64,000 nucleotides of DNA from CALABS01 sp050260775 (GTDB lineage Bacteria; Pseudomonadota; Alphaproteobacteria; Rhodospirillales; Magnetospirillaceae): contig JBLNCP010000011.1 in NCBI GenBank assembly GCA_050260775.1, positions 38,492 to 102,491 on the forward strand, written 5' to 3'. Under the pieces are notes generated by a model, which worked only from the letters and a program-made list of their open reading frames with translations, did not search any database and had not been told where the DNA came from. A program made the translations under genes and the position numbers. Positions 11,345 through 18,354 of the stretch are shown here, piece after piece (the first letter of the stretch is position 1; the number at the start of each line of letters is the position of its first letter).

Positions 11345-11360
11345 TGATTCTTTTGAATCA
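11345..11360. promoter_or_regulatory. Palindrome TGATTC-TTTT-GAATCA, possible operator
   Basis: A perfect 6-4-6 inverted repeat lies in the 127-base gap before the exported-protein gene at 11442. A second perfect palindrome, TGTTGCAACA, is at 11324-11333. A TATATC box (11401-11406) could be the minus-10 of that gene, which would put the palindrome near -60. The binding protein is unknown. It could alternatively act as a weak hairpin ending the protease transcript, though no T-run follows. Confidence 0.35.
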
Positions 11361-11441
11361 GTGTTGCGCCGATCGCGCTTCTCAGGCGGGGGCGGCTTCC
11401 TATATCTAGTCCGCAGATACTCCTTTTTTGCCTGAACGGAC

Positions 11442-12035
11442 ATGATACGGGCTGTCGTCGTCGCCATTGGTCTGCTTGCCGCCGCCTCCGCCCAGGCGGG
11501 CGAGGCGCGCCCGCGCCTGGTGACCGGCGGCATGCCGGCGTTTACTCCGCAGGCGATGGTGACGGCGGCCGGCGATGCCAAGGCCAACCTGTTCACCAGC
11601 CACGGCCTGACCCTCGGCGCGCTGCTGAATGCCCCGCCCTCGGCCGGGGCCGACGGCGGTCCGGCCTCCGGCGCCTTCGCCACCTACGCCATCGACTCGT
11701 TCGCCTTCACCACCGCGCTCAAGGTCGGCGCGGCCGGCAATGCCGGAGAGGCGTCGGCCGTCTATGCGTCCGAGTTGGGCCGAGCTGCCCTGTCGCTCGG
11801 GTACGAGTGGACGGGGCGTCCCGCCGCCTTCAGCCTCAATCCCTGGCAGCCGTCGTTGATGGCCGAGGGACTGCGTCCCGCCAACGACACCGCGACGCTG
11901 GCGCTGTCCTTCACCCGGGACGTCACGCCGTCCCTGTCGGTGGGCGGCTTCGCGGCGGCGGTGCGCAGCGAATACGACGACCGCCCCACCGAGCAGGGGT
12001 TCCGGCTGGGCGCGGCCTTGGGCTACCGGTTCTGA
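11442..12035 (+). CDS. Exported beta-barrel-like protein of unknown function
   Basis: The 197-residue protein has a signal peptide (residues 1-19, ending AQA). The mature part shows alternating short strands with Gly, Ala and aromatic residues (FAFTTALKVGAAG, AALSLGYEWTG, TATLALSFTRDVTPSLSVGGFAAAV). The C-terminus GLRLGAALGYRF-type ending closes in phenylalanine, as expected for outer-membrane barrel insertion. I do not recognise the family. It stands alone between the protease operon and a converging orphan gene. Confidence 0.65.
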   Translation: MIRAVVVAIGLLAAASAQAGEARPRLVTGGMPAFTPQAMVTAAGDAKANLFTSHGLTLGALLNAPPSAGADGGPASGAFATYAIDSFAFTTALKVGAAGNAGEASAVYASELGRAALSLGYEWTGRPAAFSLNPWQPSLMAEGLRPANDTATLALSFTRDVTPSLSVGGFAAAVRSEYDDRPTEQGFRLGAALGYRF

Positions 12036-12050
12036 GCCTGCCCTTGCCGG

Positions 12051-12887
12051 TCAGGCCAGGCCGGCGCGCTGCTTCAACTTCAGGATCTCGACGTGCAGCG
12101 GCCCGAACACCTTTTCGGGCGGCGCGTCCCATCGCTTGACGAAGGCGTCGCGCCGCGCAGTGGTGTAGCCGTCCGGGCGTGTCCGCTGGAACAGGGCGTC
12201 GAACAGGCGCGCCATCTGCTCTTCCTTGAACTCCGGCGGCGGCTTGTCGTCCGGCTTGCGCGGCACGAAGGCGTTGGAGGCCAACGACACGCTCGCCATC
12301 GTCTGGTTCATCAGCAGCAGGAACCAGTCCTTGCGGCCGTCGAAGCGGCGGAAGCTGCGGGCGACGGTGACCTGGACCTGCTCCAGGATGGCCCGGATCT
12401 CGGGATCGTCGTGGAAGGAATCCCAGTCGATCATGCCCTGGTCGCCGCGGTGGCTCTCCGCGATGACGGTGGCGCGCGCCTGCAGGTCGGCGTGCGCCTC
12501 GTCGCCGACGATCATGCGGATGGCCGCGAAGAACTGTGCCAAGTGCTTGCGGTCGATGCCGCTGTCGGGATCGTCAAGCAGGTGGGCGAAGGGCTCGGTG
12601 ATCAGCCGCCCCAGGTAATCGGTGCGGCGATTGCCGATGGCGGCCAGTTCGAAGGTGGCGGCGCACATGGATTCGGTGCGGGCATAATAGACGGCGAGGG
12701 GGCCGCCGGCCGACAGGATGGCCTGGGCAATGCGCCGCACCCCGTCCATCGTCACCTTGTCGTCGATGGCGGCGTCCTGGAGCAGATTGACGAAGGCACG
12801 GATGGTCACGCCGACCATGTCCCGGCAGCGTTTGCCGCTTTCGGGGGCGAGCCCCTCGGCTGCCGGCGAGCCGCCGCTCTCCTCCAT
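12051..12887 (-). CDS. Conserved-looking protein of unknown function
   Basis: The 278-residue soluble protein has no signal peptide or membrane segment. It is mostly helical by composition, with notable stretches RDMVGVTIRAFVNLLQDA, DRKHLAQFFAAIRMIVGDEAH and GRKDWFLLLMNQTMASVS. I do not recognise it. ATG 12887 (MEESGG) is chosen over a GTG ten codons upstream because GAGGAGG lies 7 bases before it. Base composition and codon use look like the neighbours, so there is no sign of recent transfer. It converges on the exported-protein gene, only 15 bases separating their stops. Confidence 0.7.
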   Translation of the reverse strand: MEESGGSPAAEGLAPESGKRCRDMVGVTIRAFVNLLQDAAIDDKVTMDGVRRIAQAILSAGGPLAVYYARTESMCAATFELAAIGNRRTDYLGRLITEPFAHLLDDPDSGIDRKHLAQFFAAIRMIVGDEAHADLQARATVIAESHRGDQGMIDWDSFHDDPEIRAILEQVQVTVARSFRRFDGRKDWFLLLMNQTMASVSLASNAFVPRKPDDKPPPEFKEEQMARLFDALFQRTRPDGYTTARRDAFVKRWDAPPEKVFGPLHVEILKLKQRAGLA

Positions 12888-13075
12888 GCGAATGCCTCCT
12901 CGGCTGTGCGGACGCACGGGGCCCGCTCGGCGGAAGCATAGCGCAGAGAAGTGAACGCATTATAAAAATGAAACCCGGCCCCCGTGGCGGAGGCCGGGTA
13001 CATAGCCCTCAATAGGAGGGGACCGGGCGGGAGGAAAGCCCGGTCCCCACGCACTCGATGGCAGCTATCGTTGGC

Positions 13076-13429
13076 TCAAGCGGCGGACTTGGCCAACGCC
13101 TGGAACGCGGCGATGCGAGCGTTCAGGGGCTCGAGTGCGGCCGTGAACATGGCCTGGCTCAGTTCAGCCAACTTGCGGCTTTCGCTGATCGCGGTCTCGA
13201 TCGACTCGCGGGCGAACTTGCTCTGCAGGTCGGCGATCTCGACCGGGTTCTTGCAGGCGGCCATGGCCTTCACCGCGGCGCCGGTCTTCTCGGCGGACTG
13301 GACGGCGAGGGCCTGCATCACCTTGGAGAGCTCCTCGAAGCCCTTCATCGCGACGGTGCCGCTCTTCATGATCGCCTCGGCGTTGTCCTTGCCCAGGGCG
13401 ACGAAATTATCAAAACCTTCGATCTTCAT
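13076..13429 (-). CDS. Phasin family protein (PHB granule-associated)
   Basis: The 117-residue helical protein matches phasins: NFVALGKDNAEAIMKSG, a central heptad-like part (AVQSAEKTGAAVKAMAACKNPVEIADLQSKF) and a C-terminal helix (PLNARIAAFQALAKSAA). Phasins coat polyhydroxyalkanoate granules and control their size and number. ATG 13429 is preceded by GAGAGGA at 8 bases; a longer frame upstream runs through the promoter and is rejected. The gene has its own sigma70 promoter and TGC-rich upstream DNA, consistent with PhaR control, which is inference. Confidence 0.88.
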   Translation of the reverse strand: MKIEGFDNFVALGKDNAEAIMKSGTVAMKGFEELSKVMQALAVQSAEKTGAAVKAMAACKNPVEIADLQSKFARESIETAISESRKLAELSQAMFTAALEPLNARIAAFQALAKSAA

Positions 13430-13492
13430 GGTGATGTCCTCTCGATCCGGCTGCCAACCGCCCATCGGCGTTGTGCGCTGCAACATGAGCAC

Positions 13493-13520
13493 ATCATATC
13501 GCAGCGCCCGCAGAGTGCAA
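13493..13520 (-). promoter_or_regulatory. Sigma70 promoter of the phasin gene, in TGC-rich operator-like DNA
   Basis: On the minus strand TTGCAC (13515-13520) and TATGAT (13493-13498) are 16 bases apart, giving a leader of about 55 bases. The flanks hold several TGC/GCA half-sites (GTTGTGCGCTGCAAC at 13470-13484 and GTGCACTGCAGC just upstream), like the TGC-rich sites bound by PhaR in front of phaP genes in other alphaproteobacteria. The promoter is well supported; the regulator is inferred. Confidence 0.7.
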
Positions 13521-13559
13521 GTGGTTTTTGTGCACTGCAGCAAGAGGGCGGGTGCGTAT

Positions 13560-13825
13560 GAAAACAGACGAAAAATCAAAGGGATGACCGGGTCCGACCC
13601 CGCCTTTCGGCATGGGGCGTTCGGATACGCATCACGCCTTAGGCCGATGGCGGATGGGCACTCGGTCGAAGGTCGTGGGCCGCACGCAAGGGCGGCGTCC
13701 CCCGGGAATCGGCCCGGGATGGCAGGCGCGCTCAGACCCGGGGGGCGCGGCCGCAGGCTCGCGATCGGAGCCGGTGGCTACCGGGGCAGGCACGGCAACG
13801 GCCGGGAACGCCCGGCCGCCGGAAG
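13560..13825. other. Gene-free stretch between phasin and CBS-pair genes
   Basis: Short open frames exist on both strands but lack ribosome sites or family features. A perfect 8-bp hairpin (13799-13806 with 13811-13818) lies 7 bases past the CBS gene stop and may end its transcript, but lacks a T-run. I see nothing else. Confidence 0.5.
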
Positions 13826-14257
13826 TCACCGGGTCGCGGCGAAGTCCCTGAGGACGCCCATTTCCAACTGGGCTTCCTTGAGACGGAAATTGACCGCGTC
13901 ACCGATGGAAACGATGCCGATCAGTTCCTCGTGCTCCACCACCGGCAGATGGCGGATGCGGCGCTCGTTCATGGTCTCGAGGATCTTCTTGACGGAATCG
14001 CGCGGCGAGCAGGTGGCGACCAGCGAGGTCATCAGGTTGCGCACCGGCATCTCGACGACGCCCTTGCCGTACTGGGTGATGCCCGAGACGATGTCGCGCT
14101 CTGACAGGATGCCGGCGATGCGGCCCTGGGTATCGGTGACGATGGTGACGCCCACCTTCTTGGACGCCATCAGCGATGCCGCTTCCGACACCGAGTGATC
14201 GGGACGGACGGTGAAAAGGTTGCGGTCCTTGGACTTGAGGATGGCTTCGACGGACAT
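13826..14257 (-). CDS. Two-CBS-domain protein
   Basis: The 143-residue protein is a bare Bateman module. CBS1 (about 7-65) holds VSEAASLMASKKVGVTIVTD and GILSERDIVSGI; CBS2 (about 73-130) holds VKKILETMNERRIRHLPVVE and GIVSIGDAVNFRL. Such stand-alone pairs bind adenine nucleotides and may sense energy state; partners are usually unknown. The ribosome site is GGGGGGAA before ATG 14257. It is a single gene next to hsp20. Confidence 0.92.
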   Translation of the reverse strand: MSVEAILKSKDRNLFTVRPDHSVSEAASLMASKKVGVTIVTDTQGRIAGILSERDIVSGITQYGKGVVEMPVRNLMTSLVATCSPRDSVKKILETMNERRIRHLPVVEHEELIGIVSIGDAVNFRLKEAQLEMGVLRDFAATR

Positions 14258-14376
14258 GCCGTTCCCCCCTGTTCATTATGGTTGGCGGCCGCCCCCGCCC
14301 ACGCTGGGGCGTCCATGAGAAAATCATGATACTAAGGCCGCCCGCTTTTCAATGCTCATCTGCGAAAAAAGCATGG

Positions 14377-14414
14377 AAAAACAAACCCCTCCCCCCTTGG
14401 GCAGGGGGGAGGGG
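14377..14414 (-). terminator. Intrinsic terminator of hsp20
   Basis: On the minus strand a perfect 11-bp stem (14404-14414 with 14386-14396) and 7-base loop are followed by TTTGTTTTT (14385-14377). It begins 17 bases after the hsp20 stop. Confidence 0.88.
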
Positions 14415-14431
14415 CCCCGAATGGGTGGGGG

Positions 14432-14953
14432 TTAGTGCCCCTTGATCTCGATCTTCTTCTCGCCGCTCTCGGGCAGTTCCCGCTTGGGGATGGTGACGGT
14501 CAGCACGCCCTTGGAGAAGTCGGCCGCGATGTGCTCGTCATCGCAGGTCTCGGGCAGACGGAACGAGCGCACGAACGAGCCATAGGACCGTTCGGTGAGG
14601 TGGTAATCGGTCTTCTCCTCCTTGCGTTCGCTCTTCTTCTCGCCGGAGATGCTGAGGACGCCGTCCTTAACGGTGACCGAGACGTCATTTTCATCGACTC
14701 CGGGCAGTTCGGCGGCGATCTCGATGCGGTCGCCCATCTCCCGCACGTCCACTTCCGGGGCGATGTCGCCCATGGAGCGGAAAGCGGCTCCGACCCGCCG
14801 GAAGGGGTCGACCTCGAACATGCCGCGGGCCATCGGGAAGAAGTTGTCGAAGAGGCGGTCAACCTCGTCGCGCAGGGTCATCAGCGGATGGCCGGTGCGC
14901 ACGGCAGGCGGGGTGGCCGTCTCGGGTTCGTTCCGCTGGGTCTTGCCGGTCAT
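14432..14953 (-). CDS. Small heat-shock protein (Hsp20/alpha-crystallin family)
   Basis: The 173-residue chaperone has a disordered N-terminal arm, then the alpha-crystallin domain (about 65-160) with PEVDVREMGDRIEIAAELPGV, VKDGVLSISGEK, SFVRSFRLPE and the GVLTVTIPK motif. It ends in EKKIEIKGH, and its role is to hold unfolding proteins for refolding. ATG 14953 is set by GAGGGAGGA 5 bases upstream; a frame back to 15040 would cross the promoter. An extended minus-10 promoter precedes it and a strong terminator follows, so it is monocistronic. Confidence 0.93.
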   Translation of the reverse strand: MTGKTQRNEPETATPPAVRTGHPLMTLRDEVDRLFDNFFPMARGMFEVDPFRRVGAAFRSMGDIAPEVDVREMGDRIEIAAELPGVDENDVSVTVKDGVLSISGEKKSERKEEKTDYHLTERSYGSFVRSFRLPETCDDEHIAADFSKGVLTVTIPKRELPESGEKKIEIKGH

Positions 14954-15010
14954 GGCAGTCCTCCCTCGGTTGAATTCCGACACGACGGCTCTGTTCAGCC
15001 ATCGCCTGGA

Positions 15011-15053
15011 ATTATAGCACCGCGGCCCGGACCGCGGCATTCCTCCGAGGAAT
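15011..15053 (-). promoter_or_regulatory. Extended minus-10 promoter of hsp20 with upstream palindrome
   Basis: On the minus strand TG-C-TATAAT (TATAAT at 15016-15011) is an ideal extended minus-10, about 50 bases before the ATG, with no minus-35 match. A perfect 7-1-7 palindrome ATTCCTC-N-GAGGAAT (15039-15053) sits where an activator or repressor near -35 to -45 would bind. There is no CIRCE element or sigma32 consensus. Confidence 0.55.
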
Positions 15054-15079
15054 GACAGCCTTTCGCAGAAGGGAAATCC

Positions 15080-15853
15080 TTATGCGCCGCCGAAGCTCTG
15101 CACCAGCGAGCCGACCACCATGTACCAGCCGTCCACCAGCACGAAGAAGATCAGCTTGAAGGGCAGCGCCACCATGGCCGGCGGGATCATCATCATGCCC
15201 ATGCTCATCAGCACCGAGGCGATGACCAGGTCGATGATCACGAACGGCAGGAAGATCAGGAAGCCGATCTCGAAGGCCCGGCGCAACTCGCTGATCATGA
15301 AGGCGGGGATGAGGGCCTTGAGCGGCACGTCCTCGGCCTTGGCCACCTCGGGCGAGCGCGACAGGTCCATGAACAGCCTGAGGTCCTGGTCGCGCACGTG
15401 GCGGACCATGAACGCCTGCATCGGCTTCACGGTGCGGTCGAACGCCTCCATCTCCTCGATCTGGCCGTCCATGTAGGGCTGAAGGCCCTGCTGCCACGAC
15501 TGTTCGAAGGTCGGCGCCATGACGAACAGGGTGAGGAACATGGCCAGGCTCACCATCACCATGTTGGGCGGGCTCTGCATGGTGCCGAGCGCCTGGCGCA
15601 TGAAGCCCAGCACCACGACGATGCGGATGAACGAGGTGGTCATCACCAGGATCGAGGGCGCCAGCGACAGCACGGTGGTCAGCGCCAGCAGCTGGATGAT
15701 GCGGGTGGTGGTCGCGTTGGCGCCGCCGCCGCCGCCGAAATCGATGTTGATCGACTGCGCCGCCGCGGGGGCCGCCACCAGCACGGTGAGGGCCAGGGCG
15801 GCCAGGCCCAGGCCCAGGGCAGCCCGGCGGATGGTGAGGGGGCGTGCCGTCAT
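15080..15853 (-). CDS. fliP: Flagellar type III export protein FliP
   Basis: FliP forms the core of the export gate with FliQ and FliR. The 257-residue length is normal. It has the cleavable signal peptide typical of FliP (about residues 1-32, ending AAAQ), four transmembrane segments, and the conserved blocks TTSFIRIVVVLGFMRQALGTMQSPPNMV, FMVRHVRDQDLRLF and LRRAFEIGFLIFLPFVIIDLVIASVLMSMGMMM. The ATG overlaps the end of fliO by four bases, so the two are coupled. It is the last gene of the minus-strand arm. Confidence 0.97.
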   Translation of the reverse strand: MTARPLTIRRAALGLGLAALALTVLVAAPAAAQSINIDFGGGGGANATTTRIIQLLALTTVLSLAPSILVMTTSFIRIVVVLGFMRQALGTMQSPPNMVMVSLAMFLTLFVMAPTFEQSWQQGLQPYMDGQIEEMEAFDRTVKPMQAFMVRHVRDQDLRLFMDLSRSPEVAKAEDVPLKALIPAFMISELRRAFEIGFLIFLPFVIIDLVIASVLMSMGMMMIPPAMVALPFKLIFFVLVDGWYMVVGSLVQSFGGA

Positions 15854-16140
15854 GGAGCGGGATCCTCTTGTCGTTCCGGTGGGCGGATGCCGCTTTCCAC
15901 CACCACGTCGTTGCCGCCGCCGACCAGCAGCAGGTGTTCCTGATCGTCCCGGCGCACCAGGATGAGCCGGCGCCGGTTGTCGAGCGCGGTGCTCTCCACC
16001 ACGGTGAGTCGCCGCCGGGCCCCGGGGCGGGCCACCATGCCGCCGAAGCCGAACTTGCGCAAGGCCCACAGCAGGCCCAGCACCAGGCCGAGCACCAGCA
16101 CCAGCGAGGCGATGAAACGGAGGTAGGCGGTCGCTTCCAT
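15850..16140 (-). CDS. fliO: Flagellar assembly protein FliO
   Basis: The 96-residue protein has one N-terminal transmembrane helix (FIASLVLVLGLVLGLLWAL) and a small cytoplasmic domain RRLTVVESTALDNRRRLILVRRDDQEHLLLVGG, the FliO signature. FliO aids assembly of the FliP ring. It overlaps fliP by ATGA and abuts the 89-residue gene upstream. Confidence 0.93.
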   Translation of the reverse strand: MEATAYLRFIASLVLVLGLVLGLLWALRKFGFGGMVARPGARRRLTVVESTALDNRRRLILVRRDDQEHLLLVGGGNDVVVESGIRPPERQEDPAP

Positions 16141-16410
16141 CTAAGGCGCTCCGGAGGGCGCCGGAGGCTCGTGGCGCTCGTGAATCGCTTGGGACAGGCG
16201 GTCGAGGTCGGCGATCAGCGCCTCCATGCCGGCGAGCAGGTCCTGGCCGTCGGGGCGGTCGAGGCCGACCACGCTCTCGCAGATGAAGCGGATCTTGCCT
16301 TCCAGGGCCGACAGGTCGACCATCGTCCCGGTCGCCAGCAGGCGGCGGGCGGCGCCGACCATGGTGGCGGCCTTCTCCAGCTCGTCGCGCACCTGGGCCA
16401 GCGTGCTCAT
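16141..16410 (-). CDS. Small helical protein in the flagellar operon, function unknown
   Basis: The 89-residue protein is nearly all helix and rather acidic, with blocks LAQVRDELEKAATMVGAARRLL and LLAGMEALIADLDRLSQAIHERH. It is coupled by ATGA (16407-16410) to the FlhB-like gene upstream and directly abuts fliO. Size, helicity and place recall flagellar export chaperones such as FlgN or FliT, but I see no diagnostic motif. The longer frame extending to 17127 is not real: it runs through two neighbouring genes. Confidence 0.8.
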   Translation of the reverse strand: MSTLAQVRDELEKAATMVGAARRLLATGTMVDLSALEGKIRFICESVVGLDRPDGQDLLAGMEALIADLDRLSQAIHERHEPPAPSGAP

Positions 16411-16760
16411 GCGCCCTCCACCGTCTTGACCGGCGGCAGGGTGTTGTTGGCGCGGTAGACGTAGGCCAGGATTTCGGCCACCGCCACGAAGGCCTCGAGG
16501 GGAATGACGGTGTCCAGTTCGACCGCCGCCAGCACCTCGGCCAGGTCGGGATCCTCGCGCACCTTGACGCCGTGGGTGAAGGCGGCCTCGAGGATCTGGG
16601 CGGCGATGGCGCCGCGGCCCGATGCCACCACCCGCGGGGCGTCGGCCACGTCGGGGTCGTAGGACAGCGCCACCGCCACGGGCGGGCGCTGGCTGCGGGC
16701 AGCCACGGCGGCGGCCTCGGCGTCGGCGCGCTCGTCCCACAGGTCCCGGCCTTGGCCCAT
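16407..16760 (-). CDS. FlhB C-terminal-domain paralogue (FlhX-like)
   Basis: The 117-residue protein matches only the cytoplasmic domain of FlhB downstream of its NPTH self-cleavage site: PVAVALSYDPDVADAPRVVASG parallels FAVALKYDMETMNAPMLVAKG in the full FlhB at 19124, and REDPDLAEVLAAVELDTVIP parallels VENPPLARALYASVELDQEVP. It lacks membrane helices and the NPTH motif. Stand-alone versions (FlhX) can partly replace the cleaved FlhB C-terminus as the export substrate-specificity switch. It leads the minus-strand arm, divergent from flgB. Confidence 0.88.
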   Translation of the reverse strand: MGQGRDLWDERADAEAAAVAARSQRPPVAVALSYDPDVADAPRVVASGRGAIAAQILEAAFTHGVKVREDPDLAEVLAAVELDTVIPLEAFVAVAEILAYVYRANNTLPPVKTVEGA

Positions 16761-16932
16761 GCATCTTATCCCGTTGAGAGTCCGCGCCCGTTCGCGCTAG
16801 GCTGACTGTGGGCGGGCCGCGCTTAAAAAATGGTTTAACCGCCGACGCTGCGGATTCACCGAATTTTAAGCGGGCAACTCCGATACTGGCAGAGGGGTGG
16901 CATACCCCTTTCGACGGAGCGGGAACGCAAGG
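16761..16932. promoter_or_regulatory. Divergent flagellar promoter region
   Basis: This gap separates the two flagellar transcription arms and must hold promoters for both. An inverted repeat GAGGGGT-GGCAT-ACCCCTTTC (16891-16912) lies just before flgB. A TGGCA motif is present but no matching GC element at the spacing needed for sigma54, so the sigma factor cannot be named. Confidence 0.4.
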
Positions 16933-17325
16933 ATGTTCGACAAGCTGAACCTGGTTGCCCTCGCCAAGGGGCGCATGGACTGGGTGGCCCGGCGCCAGGA
17001 GGTGCTGGCCGAGAACATCGCCAATGCCAACACGCCGAAGTACGTGCCCAGCGACGTCAAGCCGTTCAAGGAGACCCTGGGCGAGACCCTGCTGCCGGTG
17101 CAGCCGGTGGCCACCGACCCCCGCCACATCTCCACCCAGATCCGCGATCCCCGCGTGGTGGCGAAGACCAAGAAGACATTCGAGTCCTCGCCCGACGGCA
17201 ACGGCGTGGTGCTCGACGAGCAGTTGGCCAAGATGAGCGACGCGCGCACCCAGTACGACGTCGCCGCCTCGCTGTTCCAGAAGCAGTTCAAGTTGATCCG
17301 CATGTCGCTCGGCAAGGGCTACTGA
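16933..17325 (+). CDS. flgB: Flagellar basal-body rod protein FlgB
   Basis: FlgB is the proximal rod subunit. The 130 residues carry the rod-protein N-terminal motif VLAENIANANTPKYVPSDVKPF and a C-terminal helix ending KQFKLIRMSLGKGY. ATG 16933 gives the usual FlgB start; a longer frame from 16897 adds non-conserved residues. It opens an operon flgB, flgC, fliE, fliQ, fliR, flhB, cckA with gaps under 20 bases. Confidence 0.96.
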   Translation: MFDKLNLVALAKGRMDWVARRQEVLAENIANANTPKYVPSDVKPFKETLGETLLPVQPVATDPRHISTQIRDPRVVAKTKKTFESSPDGNGVVLDEQLAKMSDARTQYDVAASLFQKQFKLIRMSLGKGY

Positions 17326-17342
17326 GGCTGAGGGAGAGGGCG

Positions 17343-17753
17343 ATGGACGAGTTGCAGAAGAGCACCCAGATCGCGCTGTCGGGCATGAAGGCCCAGACGC
17401 AGCGCCTGCGTGTGATCTCCGAGAACCTGGCCAACGCCGATTCGCTGGCGCAGACCCCGGACGGCACCCCCTACAAGCGCAAGGTGGTCAGCTTCAAGCA
17501 GGAGCTCGACCGCGCCAACAACCTGCAGCGGGTGGTTGTCGACAAGGTCCGCCCCGACAATGCCGAGTTCCAGCGCCGCTACGACCCGAAGCATCCCGCC
17601 GCCGACCGCGAGGGCTACGTGCTGGCCCCCAACGTCAATCCGCTGATCGAGCTGATGGACATGCGCGAGGCGCAGCGCAGCTACGAAGCCAACCTGTCGG
17701 TGATCAACTCGTCGCGGTCCATGCTGTCGCGAACCGTCGAAATGCTGCGCTAG
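17343..17753 (+). CDS. flgC: Flagellar basal-body rod protein FlgC
   Basis: The 136-residue rod protein has the N-terminal block SGMKAQTQRLRVISENLANADS and the C-terminal heptad region PLIELMDMREAQRSYEANLSVINSSRSMLSRTVEML typical of FlgC. AGGGAGAGG stands 5 bases before the ATG. It lies 17 bases after flgB and 13 before fliE. Confidence 0.97.
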   Translation: MDELQKSTQIALSGMKAQTQRLRVISENLANADSLAQTPDGTPYKRKVVSFKQELDRANNLQRVVVDKVRPDNAEFQRRYDPKHPAADREGYVLAPNVNPLIELMDMREAQRSYEANLSVINSSRSMLSRTVEMLR

Positions 17754-17766
17754 GGGATAGGCCGTC

Positions 17767-18081
17767 ATGTCGAGCATCAACAACGCCATCGCCGCCTATT
17801 CCGCCGCCGCCAAGTCGCCGCTCGACGGCATGGACTCGCGCGACAAGCCCGAGGCCGTGCCCGGCACCGATTTCGCCAGCGTGCTGAAGGATGCGGCCAA
17901 GGTCGCCGTCGGCACCATGAAGGAGGCCGAGGTCAAGTCGGCCGCCGCCATCAACGGCAAGGCCGACATCCGCGAAGTGGTGGCCGCCATCACCAACGCC
18001 GAGACCACGCTGGAGACGGTCGTCAACGTGCGCGACAAGGTGATCAACGCCTACAACGAAATCATGCGCATGCCGATCTGA
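17767..18081 (+). CDS. fliE: Flagellar hook-basal body protein FliE
   Basis: FliE joins the MS ring to the rod. The 104 residues end in the family signature DIREVVAAITNAETTLETVVNVRDKVINAYNEIMRMPI (read in parts: NAETTLETVVNVRDKVI and AYNEIMRMPI). It is coupled to fliQ by a one-base TGATG overlap. Confidence 0.96.
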   Translation: MSSINNAIAAYSAAAKSPLDGMDSRDKPEAVPGTDFASVLKDAAKVAVGTMKEAEVKSAAAINGKADIREVVAAITNAETTLETVVNVRDKVINAYNEIMRMPI

Positions 18082-18350
18082 TGACCGAGGCCGAGCTTAT
18101 CGACATCGCGCGCGAGACCATCTTCACCATGGTGCTGGTGTCGGCGCCGCCGCTGTTGACCGGCCTCGCCGTCGGCCTCGCCATTTCGATCCTGCAGACC
18201 GTCACCCAGATCCAGGAGATGACGCTCACCTTCGTGCCGAAGGTGCTGATGGTGTTCTTCTCGCTGGTGCTGTTCCTGCCGTTCATGCTCCACACCATGG
18301 ACGACTTCTGGAAGATGATCCTCGACAAAGTTGTCCACGGCTCGGGTTGA
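18081..18350 (+). CDS. fliQ: Flagellar export gate protein FliQ
   Basis: The 89-residue membrane protein has two transmembrane helices and the FliQ pattern VSAPPLLTGLAVGLAISILQ then TQIQEMTLTFVPK. Four copies pack with FliP and FliR in the export gate. It starts within the fliE stop and is followed directly by fliR. Confidence 0.97.
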   Translation: MTEAELIDIARETIFTMVLVSAPPLLTGLAVGLAISILQTVTQIQEMTLTFVPKVLMVFFSLVLFLPFMLHTMDDFWKMILDKVVHGSG

Positions 18351-18354
18351 GGCG

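Noticed and set aside
13612..13851. Small open frames in the gap between the phasin and CBS genes
   Set aside because: No ribosome site, Arg/Gly-rich composition and opposing frames on both strands; likely chance.
16885..16905. Possible sigma54 promoter (TGGCA) before flgB
   Set aside because: No GC element at the required distance, so it fails the -24/-12 pattern.
16141..17127. Long minus-strand frame over the 89-residue gene
   Set aside because: The extra part covers the FlhB-like gene in another frame and flgB on the other strand; an ATGA-coupled ATG at 16410 is the natural start.
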